A stretch of DNA of 63,270 nt from Massilia polaris (GCF_012927275.1 NZ_JABBGG010000016.1:1-63270); one strand, 5' to 3'. Numbered from the stretch's first letter, positions 28,591-37,918 are shown. Notes: a model not told the origin generated them from the sequence alone. Translations and numbers: made by a program.

Positions 28591-31500
28591 TTATCCGCCG
28601 CAGACCTTCAATGGCGCCGCACCCGCAACCGCCGTCTTCGGCGGCTCGATCATCGGCATCAGGCTTGGCGCCAGCGTCGCCAGCAACTGCACTGGCAACG
28701 CGCTGGTGAAGTCGTAATCGGCCGCACTCGGTCCTGCGACATACGCCGTCATGCTGCCGAAGAAGCGCTCACCGATGTTGAACACGAAGGTCGCCGAACG
28801 GTTCACATAACGCGACTCGATCAGCCGGCCGCCGGCGCCATACACTTCGAAGCGCTGGTCGCCGGTACCGGTCTTGCCGCCGACGGCGATGACCTGCCCG
28901 TCCGACATCATGAATGCCGTCTTGACGCGCTTGGCGGTACCGTCCGATACCACGCCGCGAATCGCCTCGGACACCGCCGCCGCGACTTCCGGCGCCAGCA
29001 CCTGCTCGCCCTGCGCTTCCTTCGCAGGCTTGACCAGCGTCTCATACGGCGTGCCCTGGGCGAAGTGCATCGAGTCGATGCGCTGCGTCGGCTTGCGCAC
29101 GCCGCCGTTGACAATGATGCCCATCATTTCCGCCAGCGACGCAGGACGGTCGGCCGACGCGCCCAGCGTGGTCGCATACGACGGCGTCAGCGAGTCGAAC
29201 GGATAGCCCATCTTTTTCCACTGCGCGTGGATCTTGAGGAAGGCCTCGACTTCGAGCAGGCCGGCGATACGGCGGTCCTGCGCGTGCTTGCGGTGCGTAT
29301 TGAACAGCCACGCGTACACCAGCTGGCGTTCGCGCACGCTGGCGTCGGCGATCTCGGCGAACTTGGCGCCCGGGTGCGTACGCATGTACCCGACCAGCCA
29401 CAGTTCGAGCGGATGGATGGTGGCGAGGTAGCCGCGGTCGGCCAGCGACATGTTGGCCGGCGAGTACTGCACGTACATGCGTTCGATGCGTTCCTGGTCG
29501 ACTTCATTGGCCGAGACCAGGTTATCGTTCAGGAATTTGCCGAACTGCGCGACGCTGGCTTCCGGCGCGATCGTGCGGTGCACGTTGGCCAGGCGGGTCG
29601 GCGTCGGACGCAGGCTGGCCAGCAGCACCTTCTCGGCTTCGGCCAGGTTCTTGCCGCGGTATTTGTTATAGAAGCGCGTCAGGAACTCGCGGCCTTCGCG
29701 GTCGGCGAAGCGGGCCAGGTATTCGGCGCGGCGCGGGTCGGTCGAATCGGCCAGCAGCGCCGCCGACGATCCAGGCAGCTGGAACATGTAGTAGCGGACC
29801 ACGTCGCGCATCATGCGCACGAACACCAGGTTGGTCGAGCTGCGCAGCGCCGCGCGCACCGTCATGATCTTGCGGTCGTCAAGCTTGCTGAAGTTGCCGA
29901 AGGTGTGCAGGCCGCCACCGGTGAAGAAGCCTTCGTACGGGCTGGCCGAGTATTTGCGCTCGAGCGCCGCTTCAAGTATCGCGGGCAAGGTGCGCGCTTC
30001 CGCCTTCTGGTTGAGCGTGAAGTATTCGACCGCCCACTGCGACATGCGGTCCTTCGGATCGATGACCGTCGAACGCAGCATCTTCGCGTCCATGCCGGCG
30101 AAGCGCTTGTGCAACTGGTCGACGATGTCCATGTAGGTGACCAGCGTGCGCAGCTTGGCGGTCGAGCCCAGGTCGAGCTTGGCGCCTTCGTTGATGTCGA
30201 GCGGCTGGTCGTAGTTATCGGTCTGTACGCGCAGGTAGTTGGCCTTCTCGCCGCGTTCGAGCAGCGTGAAGCTGTAGACCACCTTGGACGGGTCGCCGTT
30301 GCCGAGCATGCCCTTGCCGGTCAGGCCGGCGGCGCCGGCCTTCTCGGCGTCGCGCAGTTCGCGCAGCACCGCGGTGACGGCATTCTGCGCGTTCGAATCG
30401 AGCGTGGCGACCACCGCCAGGTCGAGGCGGTCGAGATTGTACAGGCGCGATTCGCCGAGCAGGCCGCCGAGGTGCGTGCGCACCGCGTTGGAGGCCTTGC
30501 GCGTGACGAAGGTATTGGCGGCAGGCTGCGCCACGCCGGACGATGCCGACGGCTTGAGCGGCATCCGCATGGCAGCGTCGCGCAGCGCCGGTGAAATCAC
30601 GCCGGCCTGGGCCAGCACGCGCAGGTGGGTATTGGTCAGCTGCTCGAGGTCGTCGCCGCCGGCGCCCAGGTAGTGGGCAGGACGGCGCTGGGCGATCATC
30701 AGGCTCAGGGCTTCCTTGTACATCTGGGCCGCCTGCGGCGTGTCGATGCGGCCGTTCAGCACGCGGTTGACGTCCTCGAACTTGCGGCCATACCAGACCC
30801 ACATGCCGTCGCCGATGCCGTTCACTTCGCCGTAGCCAGGCTTGGCCGACAGCGGCACGGTGTTGAGGTAGTCGACCACGACCTGGCGGCGCGCCCTGGT
30901 GGTGTCTTCGCCGTACTGGTAGGCGCGCAAGGTGGCCGAGGCCATCTGGACCAGCTTCTCGCTCAGCGAGCTGGTACGTCCGTCCGGCGAGTGACGGTAC
31001 TTTTCGATCTGGGTCGCCAGCGTGCTGCCGCCGGCCGAGCGCTTGTCGCCGCCGGTGAACACGCTCAGCGATTTGTCGAGCACGGCCTTGCTGAAGCGGT
31101 CCCACTCCACGGCGGGATTGCGTTTCGGGTTTTTGGTGTCGAGCAGTTCGCGGTTCTCGATGAACAGCAGGCTCTTGACCAGCAGCGCCGGCGCCTTGTC
31201 GAAGCCGTCGTAATAACGTTCCGGGAACTGCGACGAGAACAGCGGCGCGCCGCGGCAGTCGAGGATCGTCAGCCCGACCTTGGTCTTTTCGCGGAAGGTG
31301 GCGAACAGGCCCATGTCGGCCATTTCCACCATCTTCGGCGACTGCCGCGCCTGCGATTCGATCGCGTAGTGACGGGTCTGCAGCTTGCCCAGGTAATCGG
31401 GCAGGTTGGCGTAGCCGAGGCGTTCGTCGTACGGGCTGTCGTGCGGGAAGCGGATCGTGCTGCTCGGGCCGGGGCCGACTTTATAGTCGAGCCTGGATGC

Positions 31501-31839
31501 CAGGCGCGCGAAAAACTCGGCCTGCATCGTCGAAGTGCGCATCTCATATGCGGCGAGCGCGGCGATAACCGCCAGCACCAGCAACAGGATGAGGATCAGG
31601 ACGGGCTTGAATCGGCGTGGCGGTTTTTTTTCTGTTTGCAGCTCGGGCATGTCGCCTTCCCCCTCCGGCACTGGCGCAGGATCGGGAACGAGCGACAAAT
31701 GCGGATGCGGGTAGTTCAGGTGCGGCGCCCTGTCGGCGCCGCCATTAGTCAATGCGATCGACGCTGCACGCGCACGCATTTTGCGGACTGCGCGGTCAAC
31801 GATGATGCGGGGCCGTCGAAAACGACGATTACTTTCCAT
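28591..31839 (-). CDS. Class A penicillin-binding-protein-like transglycosylase/transpeptidase
   Basis: This protein of up to 1082 residues has one membrane anchor (VLILILLLVLAVIAALAAY, about residues 79-97). A GT51 transglycosylase domain follows with IENREL and GGSTLATQIEKYRHSPDG. The transpeptidase domain has GSTAKLRT (SxxK), SSTNLVF and KTGTGDQ. All catalytic motifs of both domains are visible, so it should build and cross-link peptidoglycan in the periplasm. It is longer than common class A PBPs and has extra sequence between the motifs. An internal ATG at 31650, preceded by GGAGGGGGAAGG, would remove the first 63 residues and may be the true start. Confidence 0.85.
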   Translation of the reverse strand: MESNRRFRRPRIIVDRAVRKMRARAASIALTNGGADRAPHLNYPHPHLSLVPDPAPVPEGEGDMPELQTEKKPPRRFKPVLILILLLVLAVIAALAAYEMRTSTMQAEFFARLASRLDYKVGPGPSSTIRFPHDSPYDERLGYANLPDYLGKLQTRHYAIESQARQSPKMVEMADMGLFATFREKTKVGLTILDCRGAPLFSSQFPERYYDGFDKAPALLVKSLLFIENRELLDTKNPKRNPAVEWDRFSKAVLDKSLSVFTGGDKRSAGGSTLATQIEKYRHSPDGRTSSLSEKLVQMASATLRAYQYGEDTTRARRQVVVDYLNTVPLSAKPGYGEVNGIGDGMWVWYGRKFEDVNRVLNGRIDTPQAAQMYKEALSLMIAQRRPAHYLGAGGDDLEQLTNTHLRVLAQAGVISPALRDAAMRMPLKPSASSGVAQPAANTFVTRKASNAVRTHLGGLLGESRLYNLDRLDLAVVATLDSNAQNAVTAVLRELRDAEKAGAAGLTGKGMLGNGDPSKVVYSFTLLERGEKANYLRVQTDNYDQPLDINEGAKLDLGSTAKLRTLVTYMDIVDQLHKRFAGMDAKMLRSTVIDPKDRMSQWAVEYFTLNQKAEARTLPAILEAALERKYSASPYEGFFTGGGLHTFGNFSKLDDRKIMTVRAALRSSTNLVFVRMMRDVVRYYMFQLPGSSAALLADSTDPRRAEYLARFADREGREFLTRFYNKYRGKNLAEAEKVLLASLRPTPTRLANVHRTIAPEASVAQFGKFLNDNLVSANEVDQERIERMYVQYSPANMSLADRGYLATIHPLELWLVGYMRTHPGAKFAEIADASVRERQLVYAWLFNTHRKHAQDRRIAGLLEVEAFLKIHAQWKKMGYPFDSLTPSYATTLGASADRPASLAEMMGIIVNGGVRKPTQRIDSMHFAQGTPYETLVKPAKEAQGEQVLAPEVAAAVSEAIRGVVSDGTAKRVKTAFMMSDGQVIAVGGKTGTGDQRFEVYGAGGRLIESRYVNRSATFVFNIGERFFGSMTAYVAGPSAADYDFTSALPVQLLATLAPSLMPMIEPPKTAVAGAAPLKVCGG

Positions 31840-32192
31840 GATGGCTCAACCGGTTTGAATCAATTTTACTTGGAATACACCCGTTCAACCTTCGCCATCT
31901 TGCATCTGGTCTGTACGAGTGTTTGAAGTGCACTGTGGTTAGCGAATTAACACCCGAAATCCCACTCTAGATTTCGTCTCGCGATGTATGTCATTCCACC
32001 ACATCAACCCCTGTGTACGAAGGCGTGTTCAAGAAAAGTTTGATTTCGGCGTTTGATTTTCGCAAAAAAACAACGGCTGAGTTACGTGGCAAAAAATGCC
32101 GCGACCAAAGCCGCGCTTTGGCTTGCCGAAGCGCTAACGCGCGTCGGTGCGGCAACGTACACAGCACGTATTAAATTCGCAATGCACGATCG
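31840..32192. other. 353-bp stretch without a recognised gene
   Basis: This stretch lies between the start of the PBP gene and the end of the EI24 gene and is less GC-rich than its surroundings. It should hold the PBP promoter. A short plus-strand frame (32053-32265) has no family resemblance and no good ribosome-binding site. No repeat or RNA structure stands out. Confidence 0.4.
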
Positions 32193-33038
32193 TCAAGAAA
32201 CGGTTTGCACGACTTCGCTGCGCGCGCGTGCGCCGCGCAGGTCCGCCAGCGCCTGCATGCAGTAATACTGGAACCACAGGCCGGTGAAAATGAAGATCAC
32301 CACATACAACCAGATCGACAGCGCGGCCAGGAACGGGAACAGGAACACCGCCACAATCGTCCCGCCGATCCACACGATGCCTGGCAGGGCGCCGGCCGCG
32401 CCGGAGAATATCCCGATCAGCATCAACTGGCGCTTGTGCGCCTTGATGATGGTGGTGCGCTCTTCTTCGCTGGCGTGTTCGGACAGCGCGTCGTAGCTCA
32501 TCACGCGCTGGGTAAGCCATCCCCACAAGGCGGCCTGCGCGATGATGGCGATGGGCGCGATCGCATACAGCGGCAGCGAGAACAGCCACAACGGCACGAA
32601 GACCAGGAAGCCGGAAAGGTTTACCATCAGGCTGCCGATGAAGCTGCCGCCCTGCTTCTTTTCAAGCTGCGCGAACTGGCGCTGGCTGACGTGGCGCACG
32701 ATCGCCGGCATCGCCACCACGCCCATGAACAGCAGCGAGCTCACCACCATCAGCGGCAGCAGCGTCAAGAGCGCGACCAGCGGGACGATGACGGTCTTCA
32801 GGAAGCCGAGGCCGAAGGTGGAGAGGACGCTGCCACTGGTGCTGAACAAGCCGTAGTCGGCGAACAGCGCGTGCATGGTGTCGAGCATCGGCTGCAAGCC
32901 GGTCCACAGCAGCGCGCCCCACAGCAGCAGCGACAGCAGGAACGGAATCACCGACAGCAGCAGCATTTTTCCGGTCAGCTGCGACATCAGCGCGCGGCCA
33001 TAGGCGGTAAGTACGGGGCGCAGCAGGTTCTGGTTCAT
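32193..33038 (-). CDS. EI24 / CysZ-like integral membrane protein
   Basis: This 281-residue protein has four or more hydrophobic spans (MLLLSVIPFLLSLLLWGALL; FLKTVIVPLVALLTLLPLMV; LVFVPLWLFSLPLYAIAPI; GIVWIGGTIVAVFLFPFLAAL). The cytoplasmic HASEEERTTIIKAHK segment is typical of the EI24 domain family. CysZ members of this fold carry sulfate, but no cys genes lie nearby, so the substrate is open. AGGC upstream of ATG is a weak ribosome-binding site. Confidence 0.82.
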   Translation of the reverse strand: MNQNLLRPVLTAYGRALMSQLTGKMLLLSVIPFLLSLLLWGALLWTGLQPMLDTMHALFADYGLFSTSGSVLSTFGLGFLKTVIVPLVALLTLLPLMVVSSLLFMGVVAMPAIVRHVSQRQFAQLEKKQGGSFIGSLMVNLSGFLVFVPLWLFSLPLYAIAPIAIIAQAALWGWLTQRVMSYDALSEHASEEERTTIIKAHKRQLMLIGIFSGAAGALPGIVWIGGTIVAVFLFPFLAALSIWLYVVIFIFTGLWFQYYCMQALADLRGARARSEVVQTVS

Positions 33039-33178
33039 GGATGGCGTTGCCTGGTGGTCGTGGAAACAGGCAAAGGATAATCGAAACGCCGCGTTAGCGT
33101 TGCAAGGTGCTCAATTGGCGGATTGCTACGCCATGGACTACAATTCCCGATCACCCCGTACTAATTAAGGAAAACACC

Positions 33179-33535
33179 ATGTCCACTACCACTACTGAAT
33201 CCGGCCTGCAGTACGAAGACAGCACCGTTGGCGACGGCGCCGAAGCGAAAGCCGGCCAGCACGTCACCGTGCACTACACCGGCTGGCTGCGCAACGACGA
33301 CGGCACCCAGGGCGCGAAATTCGATTCGAGCAAGGACCGCAACGATCCATTCCAGTTCAATCTCGGCGCCGGCCAGGTCATCCGCGGCTGGGACGAAGGC
33401 GTGCAGGGCATGAAGGTCGGCGGCAAGCGCCGCCTGACGATTCCGGCGGCGCTGGGTTATGGCGCACGCGGCGCGGGCGGCGCGATTCCGCCGAACGCCA
33501 CGCTGATCTTCGATGTCGAACTGCTGGGCGTTTAA
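33179..33535 (+). CDS. FKBP-type peptidyl-prolyl cis-trans isomerase
   Basis: This 118-residue protein is a single FKBP domain without signal peptide, so it is a cytoplasmic proline isomerase. It shows VTVHYTGWL, FDSSKDRNDPFQFNLGAGQVI, GWDEGVQGM and IPPNATLIFDVELL, all standard family motifs. The ATG at 33179 is preceded by AAGGAA; the frame upstream of it is not conserved. It is followed nine bases later by the acyl-CoA-binding protein gene, so the two are probably one unit. Confidence 0.94.
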   Translation: MSTTTTESGLQYEDSTVGDGAEAKAGQHVTVHYTGWLRNDDGTQGAKFDSSKDRNDPFQFNLGAGQVIRGWDEGVQGMKVGGKRRLTIPAALGYGARGAGGAIPPNATLIFDVELLGV

Positions 33536-33544
33536 GGAGCTTCC

Positions 33545-33799
33545 ATGAGCTTGCAGGAACAATTCACCCAGGCCCAGGCCGATTCGAAGAACTTGCCCGA
33601 GCGGCCGGACAACATGACGCTGCTGAAGATCTACGCGCTGTACAAGCAGGGATCGAGCGGCGACGCGCAGGGCGAACGCCCTGGCATGACCGACTTCGTC
33701 AACCGCGCCAAGTTCGACGCGTGGGACGCGCTCAAGGGCACGTCGCAGGATGAGGCGATGCAGCAGTACATCGACCTGGTTGAAGAACTGAAGGGCTGA
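33545..33799 (+). CDS. Acyl-CoA-binding protein
   Basis: This 84-residue four-helix protein binds long-chain acyl-CoA in the cytoplasm. LLKIYALYKQGSSGD, then GERPGM, then KFDAWDALKGTSQDEAMQQYI is the full ACBP signature, including the Tyr and Lys residues that contact CoA. AAGGAG lies a few bases before the start. Its placement near PHA genes suits a role in acyl-CoA pools, but that link is inference. Confidence 0.93.
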   Translation: MSLQEQFTQAQADSKNLPERPDNMTLLKIYALYKQGSSGDAQGERPGMTDFVNRAKFDAWDALKGTSQDEAMQQYIDLVEELKG

Positions 33800-33805
33800 T
33801 GAGCT

Positions 33806-33846
33806 GTCGTTCCCGCGAAAGCCTCGGCGGCCCCGCGGGAATGACG
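33806..33846 (+). repeat. REP-like inverted repeat, copy 3
   Basis: GTCGTTCCCGCGAAAGCC through GCGGGAATGAC forms an imperfect palindrome between converging genes. It matches the copy at 28553-28588 at most positions, with the shared core TCGGCGGCCCCGCGG. Confidence 0.6.
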
Positions 33847-34128
33847 CTATGCTGAACCGAACACCTTCTGCATTTTCTCCATCACTTTCGCGCGGATCGA
33901 GGGCGCGAATGCGCCCATCAAAAATCCCAGCTTGATTTCCATCGCCGCTTGCTGCGCGCCCAGCGTCAGTGCGCCCGTCACACCGCTGCGTTCGAAACGC
34001 AGCACGTCGCCATCCCAATTGCAGGCCAGGCCATATTCGCGGGCGATCTTTTCCGCCACTTGTTGCGCCGCCTCGCGCGCTCGTTCCGGCGTCAGGCTGT
34101 GCGCCTGGACGATGTTGATGTCTGCCAT
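33847..34128 (-). CDS. Polyhydroxyalkanoic acid system family protein
   Basis: This 93-residue protein starts MADINIVQAHSLTPERAREAAQQVAEKIA and contains CNWDGDVLRFERSGVTGALTLGAQQAAMEIKLGFLM, the pattern of the PHA_gran_rgn family. These small proteins occur with PHA granule genes and may help granule formation. The ATG chosen gives the conserved MADI start; the open frame upstream is unrelated. It diverges from the antiporter gene. Confidence 0.85.
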   Translation of the reverse strand: MADINIVQAHSLTPERAREAAQQVAEKIAREYGLACNWDGDVLRFERSGVTGALTLGAQQAAMEIKLGFLMGAFAPSIRAKVMEKMQKVFGSA

Positions 34129-34250
34129 GTGGCAATTCCCAAATCTAAACAAAAGCGGGCATGATACCGTGTCGTCCCCGCTCCCGCAAAGTTGCCAGCC
34201 GGATGGTGAAATCGGCAATAATAGGGCTTGCACCTACATCCCGGAAGACC

Positions 34251-35492
34251 ATGACCGACATCCAGCTGATCGCCGCCATCATCTTCGGCCTCGCCCTCGT
34301 GCACACCTTCGCCGCCTCGTCATTCTCCCGGCTGGCCCATCGCTTCCCGCGCCATGCCGGGCTGCTGCACTTCTTTGGCGAAGTCGAGGTGGTGTTCGGC
34401 CTGTGGGCGATCGTGCTGGTGCTGGCCATCGCGCTGGTGTCGGGCGGCGCCGCGGCAATGGACTACGCCGAATCGCGCACCTTCACCGAACCGCTGTTTG
34501 TGTTCGTGATCATGATCGTGGCCGCCTCGCGCCCGGTGCTTGAAACCGTGCGCGCGCTGGTGTCCGCGATGGCCAGGATCACGCCGGTGCGCACCGCCGT
34601 CGCGCACGTGTGGCTGTGCCTCGGCGTGGTGCCGCTGATCGGCTCGTTCATCACCGAGCCCGCCGCCATGACGCTGGCTGCGCTGATGCTGGCGCCGACC
34701 GTGTTCACCAAAGATAAACCAGAGTGGCTCAAGTACGCCGCGCTTGGCGTGCTGTTCGTGAACATTTCGATCGGCGGCACCCTGACCTCGTTCGCGGCCC
34801 CGCCGGTACTGATGGTCGCGCACACCTGGGGCTGGGATTCGGCCTTCATGGCGTCGACCTTCGGCTGGCGCGCCGCCATCGCGGTGATGGTGAATGCGAC
34901 GGTGGTCACCTTCCTGCTGCGCTCCCACCTCGGCAACGAGGTGGCGCAGCCCGCCGCCACGCCCGCGCCAGTCGTGGTGCGCGCGATCCACCTCGCCTTC
35001 CTGGCCGGCGTGGTCGCGTTTGCACACCATCCGGTGATCTTCCTCGGCCTGTTCCTGCTGTTTGTCGGCTTCACCCAGGCCTACGAGCAGTACCAGTCGC
35101 CGCTGCTGGTACGCGAGGGCCTGATGGTGGGCTTCTTCCTCGCCGGCCTGGTGGTCCTCGGCGGCATGCAGCAATGGTGGCTGCAGCCGATCGTCTCCAG
35201 CCTCGAGCCGACCGCGCTGTTCTTCAGCGCCACCGCGCTGACGGCGATCACCGACAACGCCGCCCTGACCTACCTCGGCTCGCTGATCACCGGCCTGTCC
35301 GACCATGCGAAGTACATGCTGATGGCGGGCGCCGTCGCCGGCGGCGGCCTGACCGTGATTGCCAATGCGCCCAATCCGGCCGGCGCGGCGCTGCTGCGCA
35401 GAGGCTTCAACGGCGAAGCGATCGGCGCCGGCGGCCTGCTGCTCGGCGCCCTGCTGCCGACCGCGATGGCGGTCGTGATGTTCCTGGTTTAA
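34251..35492 (+). CDS. Putative Na+/H+ antiporter (PF07399-like)
   Basis: This 413-residue polytopic inner-membrane protein has about 11-12 hydrophobic segments. ALTAITDNAALTYLGSLITGLSD and ANAPNPAGAALL near the C terminus are characteristic of the putative Na+/H+ antiporter family. SFITEPAAMTLAALMLAPTVF lies in the middle. Ion specificity is predicted from family only. The start at 34251 (MTDIQLIAAI) begins the first membrane helix; the 30 upstream codons are polar and unlikely. Confidence 0.82.
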   Translation: MTDIQLIAAIIFGLALVHTFAASSFSRLAHRFPRHAGLLHFFGEVEVVFGLWAIVLVLAIALVSGGAAAMDYAESRTFTEPLFVFVIMIVAASRPVLETVRALVSAMARITPVRTAVAHVWLCLGVVPLIGSFITEPAAMTLAALMLAPTVFTKDKPEWLKYAALGVLFVNISIGGTLTSFAAPPVLMVAHTWGWDSAFMASTFGWRAAIAVMVNATVVTFLLRSHLGNEVAQPAATPAPVVVRAIHLAFLAGVVAFAHHPVIFLGLFLLFVGFTQAYEQYQSPLLVREGLMVGFFLAGLVVLGGMQQWWLQPIVSSLEPTALFFSATALTAITDNAALTYLGSLITGLSDHAKYMLMAGAVAGGGLTVIANAPNPAGAALLRRGFNGEAIGAGGLLLGALLPTAMAVVMFLV

Positions 35493-35630
35493 CACGCCCC
35501 CACGTTTTAGCAGCGCTTTCGTCCGGCGCTTGCGCGGAATCAAACGAAGTTTGACCGCCAAGCGCCAGTATTTCCCTGTGAACGTTGCCGCCAGCCATAA
35601 TCGGCGCGCGCTACCTTGCGGAGAAACGAA

Positions 35631-37112
35631 ATGGATGATCGCGTCAGCCTGCCCATTGAAGTCCTGCCCGACCGCGAACAAGCGCCCGTCAGTTTTATCC
35701 CCACCCCGACCGCGTCCTACCGCCGGCACCGCAAGGCCGCCGCGCTGGTGTACGAACCCGGCAAGCCGCGCATCGGCCTGGCCGACCAGCCGGCGCCGGC
35801 GCCGGCGCCGCTGCCATATGCGTTCGGCGCGCGGGTGCTGATGTGGAAGCAGGACCCGTCGGTCAGCGAGATCGGCACGCGCAAGGTGTTCCTGCCGGGG
35901 ATCGTGCTGGCCGGGCCGCGCGACGCCCGCATCATGTACGGCGAACCGGGCATCGCGCCGGTCAGCCCGAATGCGTTCGGCGATTTCGTCGCGGCGCCCG
36001 ACACGCCGCAGTTCGACGCCGTCCATACCTTCGCGGTGGTGCGCCAGACCCTGACGATGTACCAGCGCGCGCTGGCGGGCGGCGATGGCGGGACGCCGCT
36101 GCCGTGGCAGTGGAACAGCAGCATCGACACGGCGCCGCTGCAGCTCTACCCGCACGGCCTGCCCAACACGATGAACGCCTTCTACAGCCGCTCGCAATGC
36201 TGCCTGAGGTTCGGCGACTTCATTCCCAGCGGCGCGGTGGAGCGCGTTTACACCTGCCGTTCGTTCGACATCGTGTCGCACGAAACCGGCCACGCCGTAC
36301 TTGACGGCCTCAAGCCCGACTGGCTGCTGGCCGACAATCCGCCCCAGACCGGCGGACTGCACGAAGCGTTCGGCGACCTCACCGCGATCTTCCTCGCGCT
36401 GTCGCAGCTGGACCAGTGCGAAGCCATCATCGCCCAGACCAAGGCGCGCCTGCACGACAAGACGTTTTTGGCCGACATCGCCGAGCAATTCGGCCTCGCG
36501 CTGGGCCGCTCGAACGGCCTGCGCAACGCCGACAACGACATCACGCTGTCGGAAGCGGGCAGCGAGGTGCATGCGATCTCGCAGGTGTTCACCGGCGCCG
36601 TATACGACATCCTGGCCGACATGTTCAACCACGAGCGCGACCCCGGCATGCTGGACGACGCCGCGGTGCTGCACCGGGTCGGCGACTACCTGCGCGGCCT
36701 GCTGCTGCGCGCAATGATCGCCGCGCCCGACCGCGGCGCGACCTATGCCGACGTGGTCAACGAGATGATCCGCATCGCCACCGCGGATGGCGGTCCGGTC
36801 GAATACCGCAACTTCATCCGCAACCGCTTTGTCGTGCGCGAGGTGGTCGACTCGCCGATGGCGCTGACCGAAGACCTGCCGTCCGGGATGCTGCTGGCGC
36901 CCGGCGTGCAGGACCCGCCCGGCGCGGTGCAGGACAGGCGCGCCTGCTGCGGCACGATGAACCTGGCCGAGTACTACGGCATCGACCATGTCTTCGACGC
37001 CGAAGTGCAGGCGCTGGCGCAGTGGTGCGCCGACCATGGCCGGACCGGCGCGGCGCCAGTGCGCGACGACACCGCCGCGGACGGCAACCGCAGCGCCCTG
37101 CCCGCGCCATGA
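35631..37112 (+). CDS. M4-like (protealysin-related) zinc metallopeptidase, cytoplasmic
   Basis: This 493-residue protein has the zinc motif HETGH at 217-221 and the third ligand Glu245 in GGLHEAFGDLTA. That spacing is typical of gluzincins such as thermolysin and protealysin. There is no signal peptide and no FTP/PepSY propeptide, so it is probably intracellular or released by another route. GGAGAAACGAA precedes the ATG. Its stop overlaps the start of the next gene, which encodes an emfourin-like inhibitor. This is the bicistronic plan described for protealysin and emfourin. Substrate unknown. Confidence 0.82.
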   Translation: MDDRVSLPIEVLPDREQAPVSFIPTPTASYRRHRKAAALVYEPGKPRIGLADQPAPAPAPLPYAFGARVLMWKQDPSVSEIGTRKVFLPGIVLAGPRDARIMYGEPGIAPVSPNAFGDFVAAPDTPQFDAVHTFAVVRQTLTMYQRALAGGDGGTPLPWQWNSSIDTAPLQLYPHGLPNTMNAFYSRSQCCLRFGDFIPSGAVERVYTCRSFDIVSHETGHAVLDGLKPDWLLADNPPQTGGLHEAFGDLTAIFLALSQLDQCEAIIAQTKARLHDKTFLADIAEQFGLALGRSNGLRNADNDITLSEAGSEVHAISQVFTGAVYDILADMFNHERDPGMLDDAAVLHRVGDYLRGLLLRAMIAAPDRGATYADVVNEMIRIATADGGPVEYRNFIRNRFVVREVVDSPMALTEDLPSGMLLAPGVQDPPGAVQDRRACCGTMNLAEYYGIDHVFDAEVQALAQWCADHGRTGAAPVRDDTAADGNRSALPAP

Positions 37113-37393
37113 AGATCTCGGTCACGGGCGGCGGCGGCTTCGCCGGCACGCTGGAGCACTACGAAGTCGAGACAAAGCACCTGCCGCAGGGCGATGCGCT
37201 GGAAGCGCTGCTGCAGAACCTCGATTTCTTCCACGCTCACGAAGCGCCGCCTGCAGTCGGCGCCGACATCGCGCGCTGGGAAATCACGGTCGATGATGGA
37301 CAGCAATGCCGAACCGTCGCATTCGCGGAAGACGGCGGCCCGGCCTGCGCCCGCTGGAAACCGCTCCTCGACCGCCTGCGCGGGGCCGGATAA
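37109..37393 (+). CDS. Emfourin-like inhibitor of M4 peptidase
   Basis: This 94-residue protein starts MKISVTGGGGFAGTLEHYEVET and has an ALEALLQNLDFF helix followed by ITVDDGQQCRTVAF. That order (N-terminal strand with GGFAG, helix ending in FF, then beta hairpin) fits the emfourin family, small intracellular inhibitors of protealysin-like enzymes. It overlaps the peptidase gene by four bases (ATGA), so the two are translationally coupled. I assign the family from memory of the motif order; a profile search would settle it. Confidence 0.75.
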   Translation: MKISVTGGGGFAGTLEHYEVETKHLPQGDALEALLQNLDFFHAHEAPPAVGADIARWEITVDDGQQCRTVAFAEDGGPACARWKPLLDRLRGAG

Positions 37394-37493
37394 GGCGCAG
37401 GCGGGCGCGTTTCGGCACCCCGGTTTGTTAAATTAATGGCAAATCCGCGGCCTGAGGCGGCATTTGCTTATTTGTATAGTGTCTAAGCCTGAA

Positions 37494-37522
37494 TTGTGGG
37501 AAAAACCGAATTGCCTTAAAAT
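37494..37522 (+). promoter_or_regulatory. Possible sigma-70 promoter of fdxA
   Basis: TTGTGG at 37494-37499 and TAAAAT at 37517-37522 are separated by 17 bases. They lie about 70 bases before the ferredoxin start. Confidence 0.4.
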
Positions 37523-37594
37523 ACAGTGCTTTGCTATGGTTGGCGGGCACTCCCAGCGCCTCCCCGCACTACCCATTTAATTCATAGGACTGTT

Positions 37595-37918
37595 ATGACC
37601 CACGTTGTCACCGAATCGTGCATCGCATGTCGCTACACTGATTGCGTCGATGTATGCCCGGTCGATTGTTTCCGGGAAGGCCCGAATTTTCTGACGATCG
37701 ATCCGGACGAGTGCATCGACTGCGCAGTCTGCGTGGCTGAATGTCCCGTCAACGCGATCTACGCGGAAGAAGACGTGCCGTCCGACCAGCAGCAGTTCAT
37801 CAAGATCAACGTTGAACTGGCGCGCGCGTGGCCATCGATCACCAAGACCAAACCGCCTCTCCCGGACGCCGAGGAGTGGAAGGACGTCAAGGATAAGCTG
37901 GGCAAGCTGGTCCGCTAA
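37595..37918 (+). CDS. fdxA: 7Fe ferredoxin FdxA
   Basis: This 107-residue electron carrier has [17 protein letters not shown], then [13 protein letters not shown], giving one 3Fe-4S and one 4Fe-4S cluster. The C-terminal extension ([20 protein letters not shown]) is typical of the FdxA type. The ATG at 37595 fits the family start MTHVVTE. The ferredoxin-NADP reductase gene follows 100 bases later, so the two probably form an electron-transfer pair. Confidence 0.95.
   Translation: MTHVVTESCIACRYTDCVDVCPVDCFREGPNFLTIDPDECIDCAVCVAECPVNAIYAEEDVPSDQQQFIKINVELARAWPSITKTKPPLPDAEEWKDVKDKLGKLVR

Noticed and set aside
27562-30594. 1010-codon plus-strand frame across the TAXI and PBP genes
   Set aside because: It spans two real genes on the other strand, its composition is Arg/His/Gly/Val-rich in the way of antisense frames, and it lacks any motif.
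32053-32265. Short plus-strand frame between the PBP and EI24 genes
   Set aside because: It has no ribosome-binding site, no family resemblance, and runs into the antisense of the EI24 gene.
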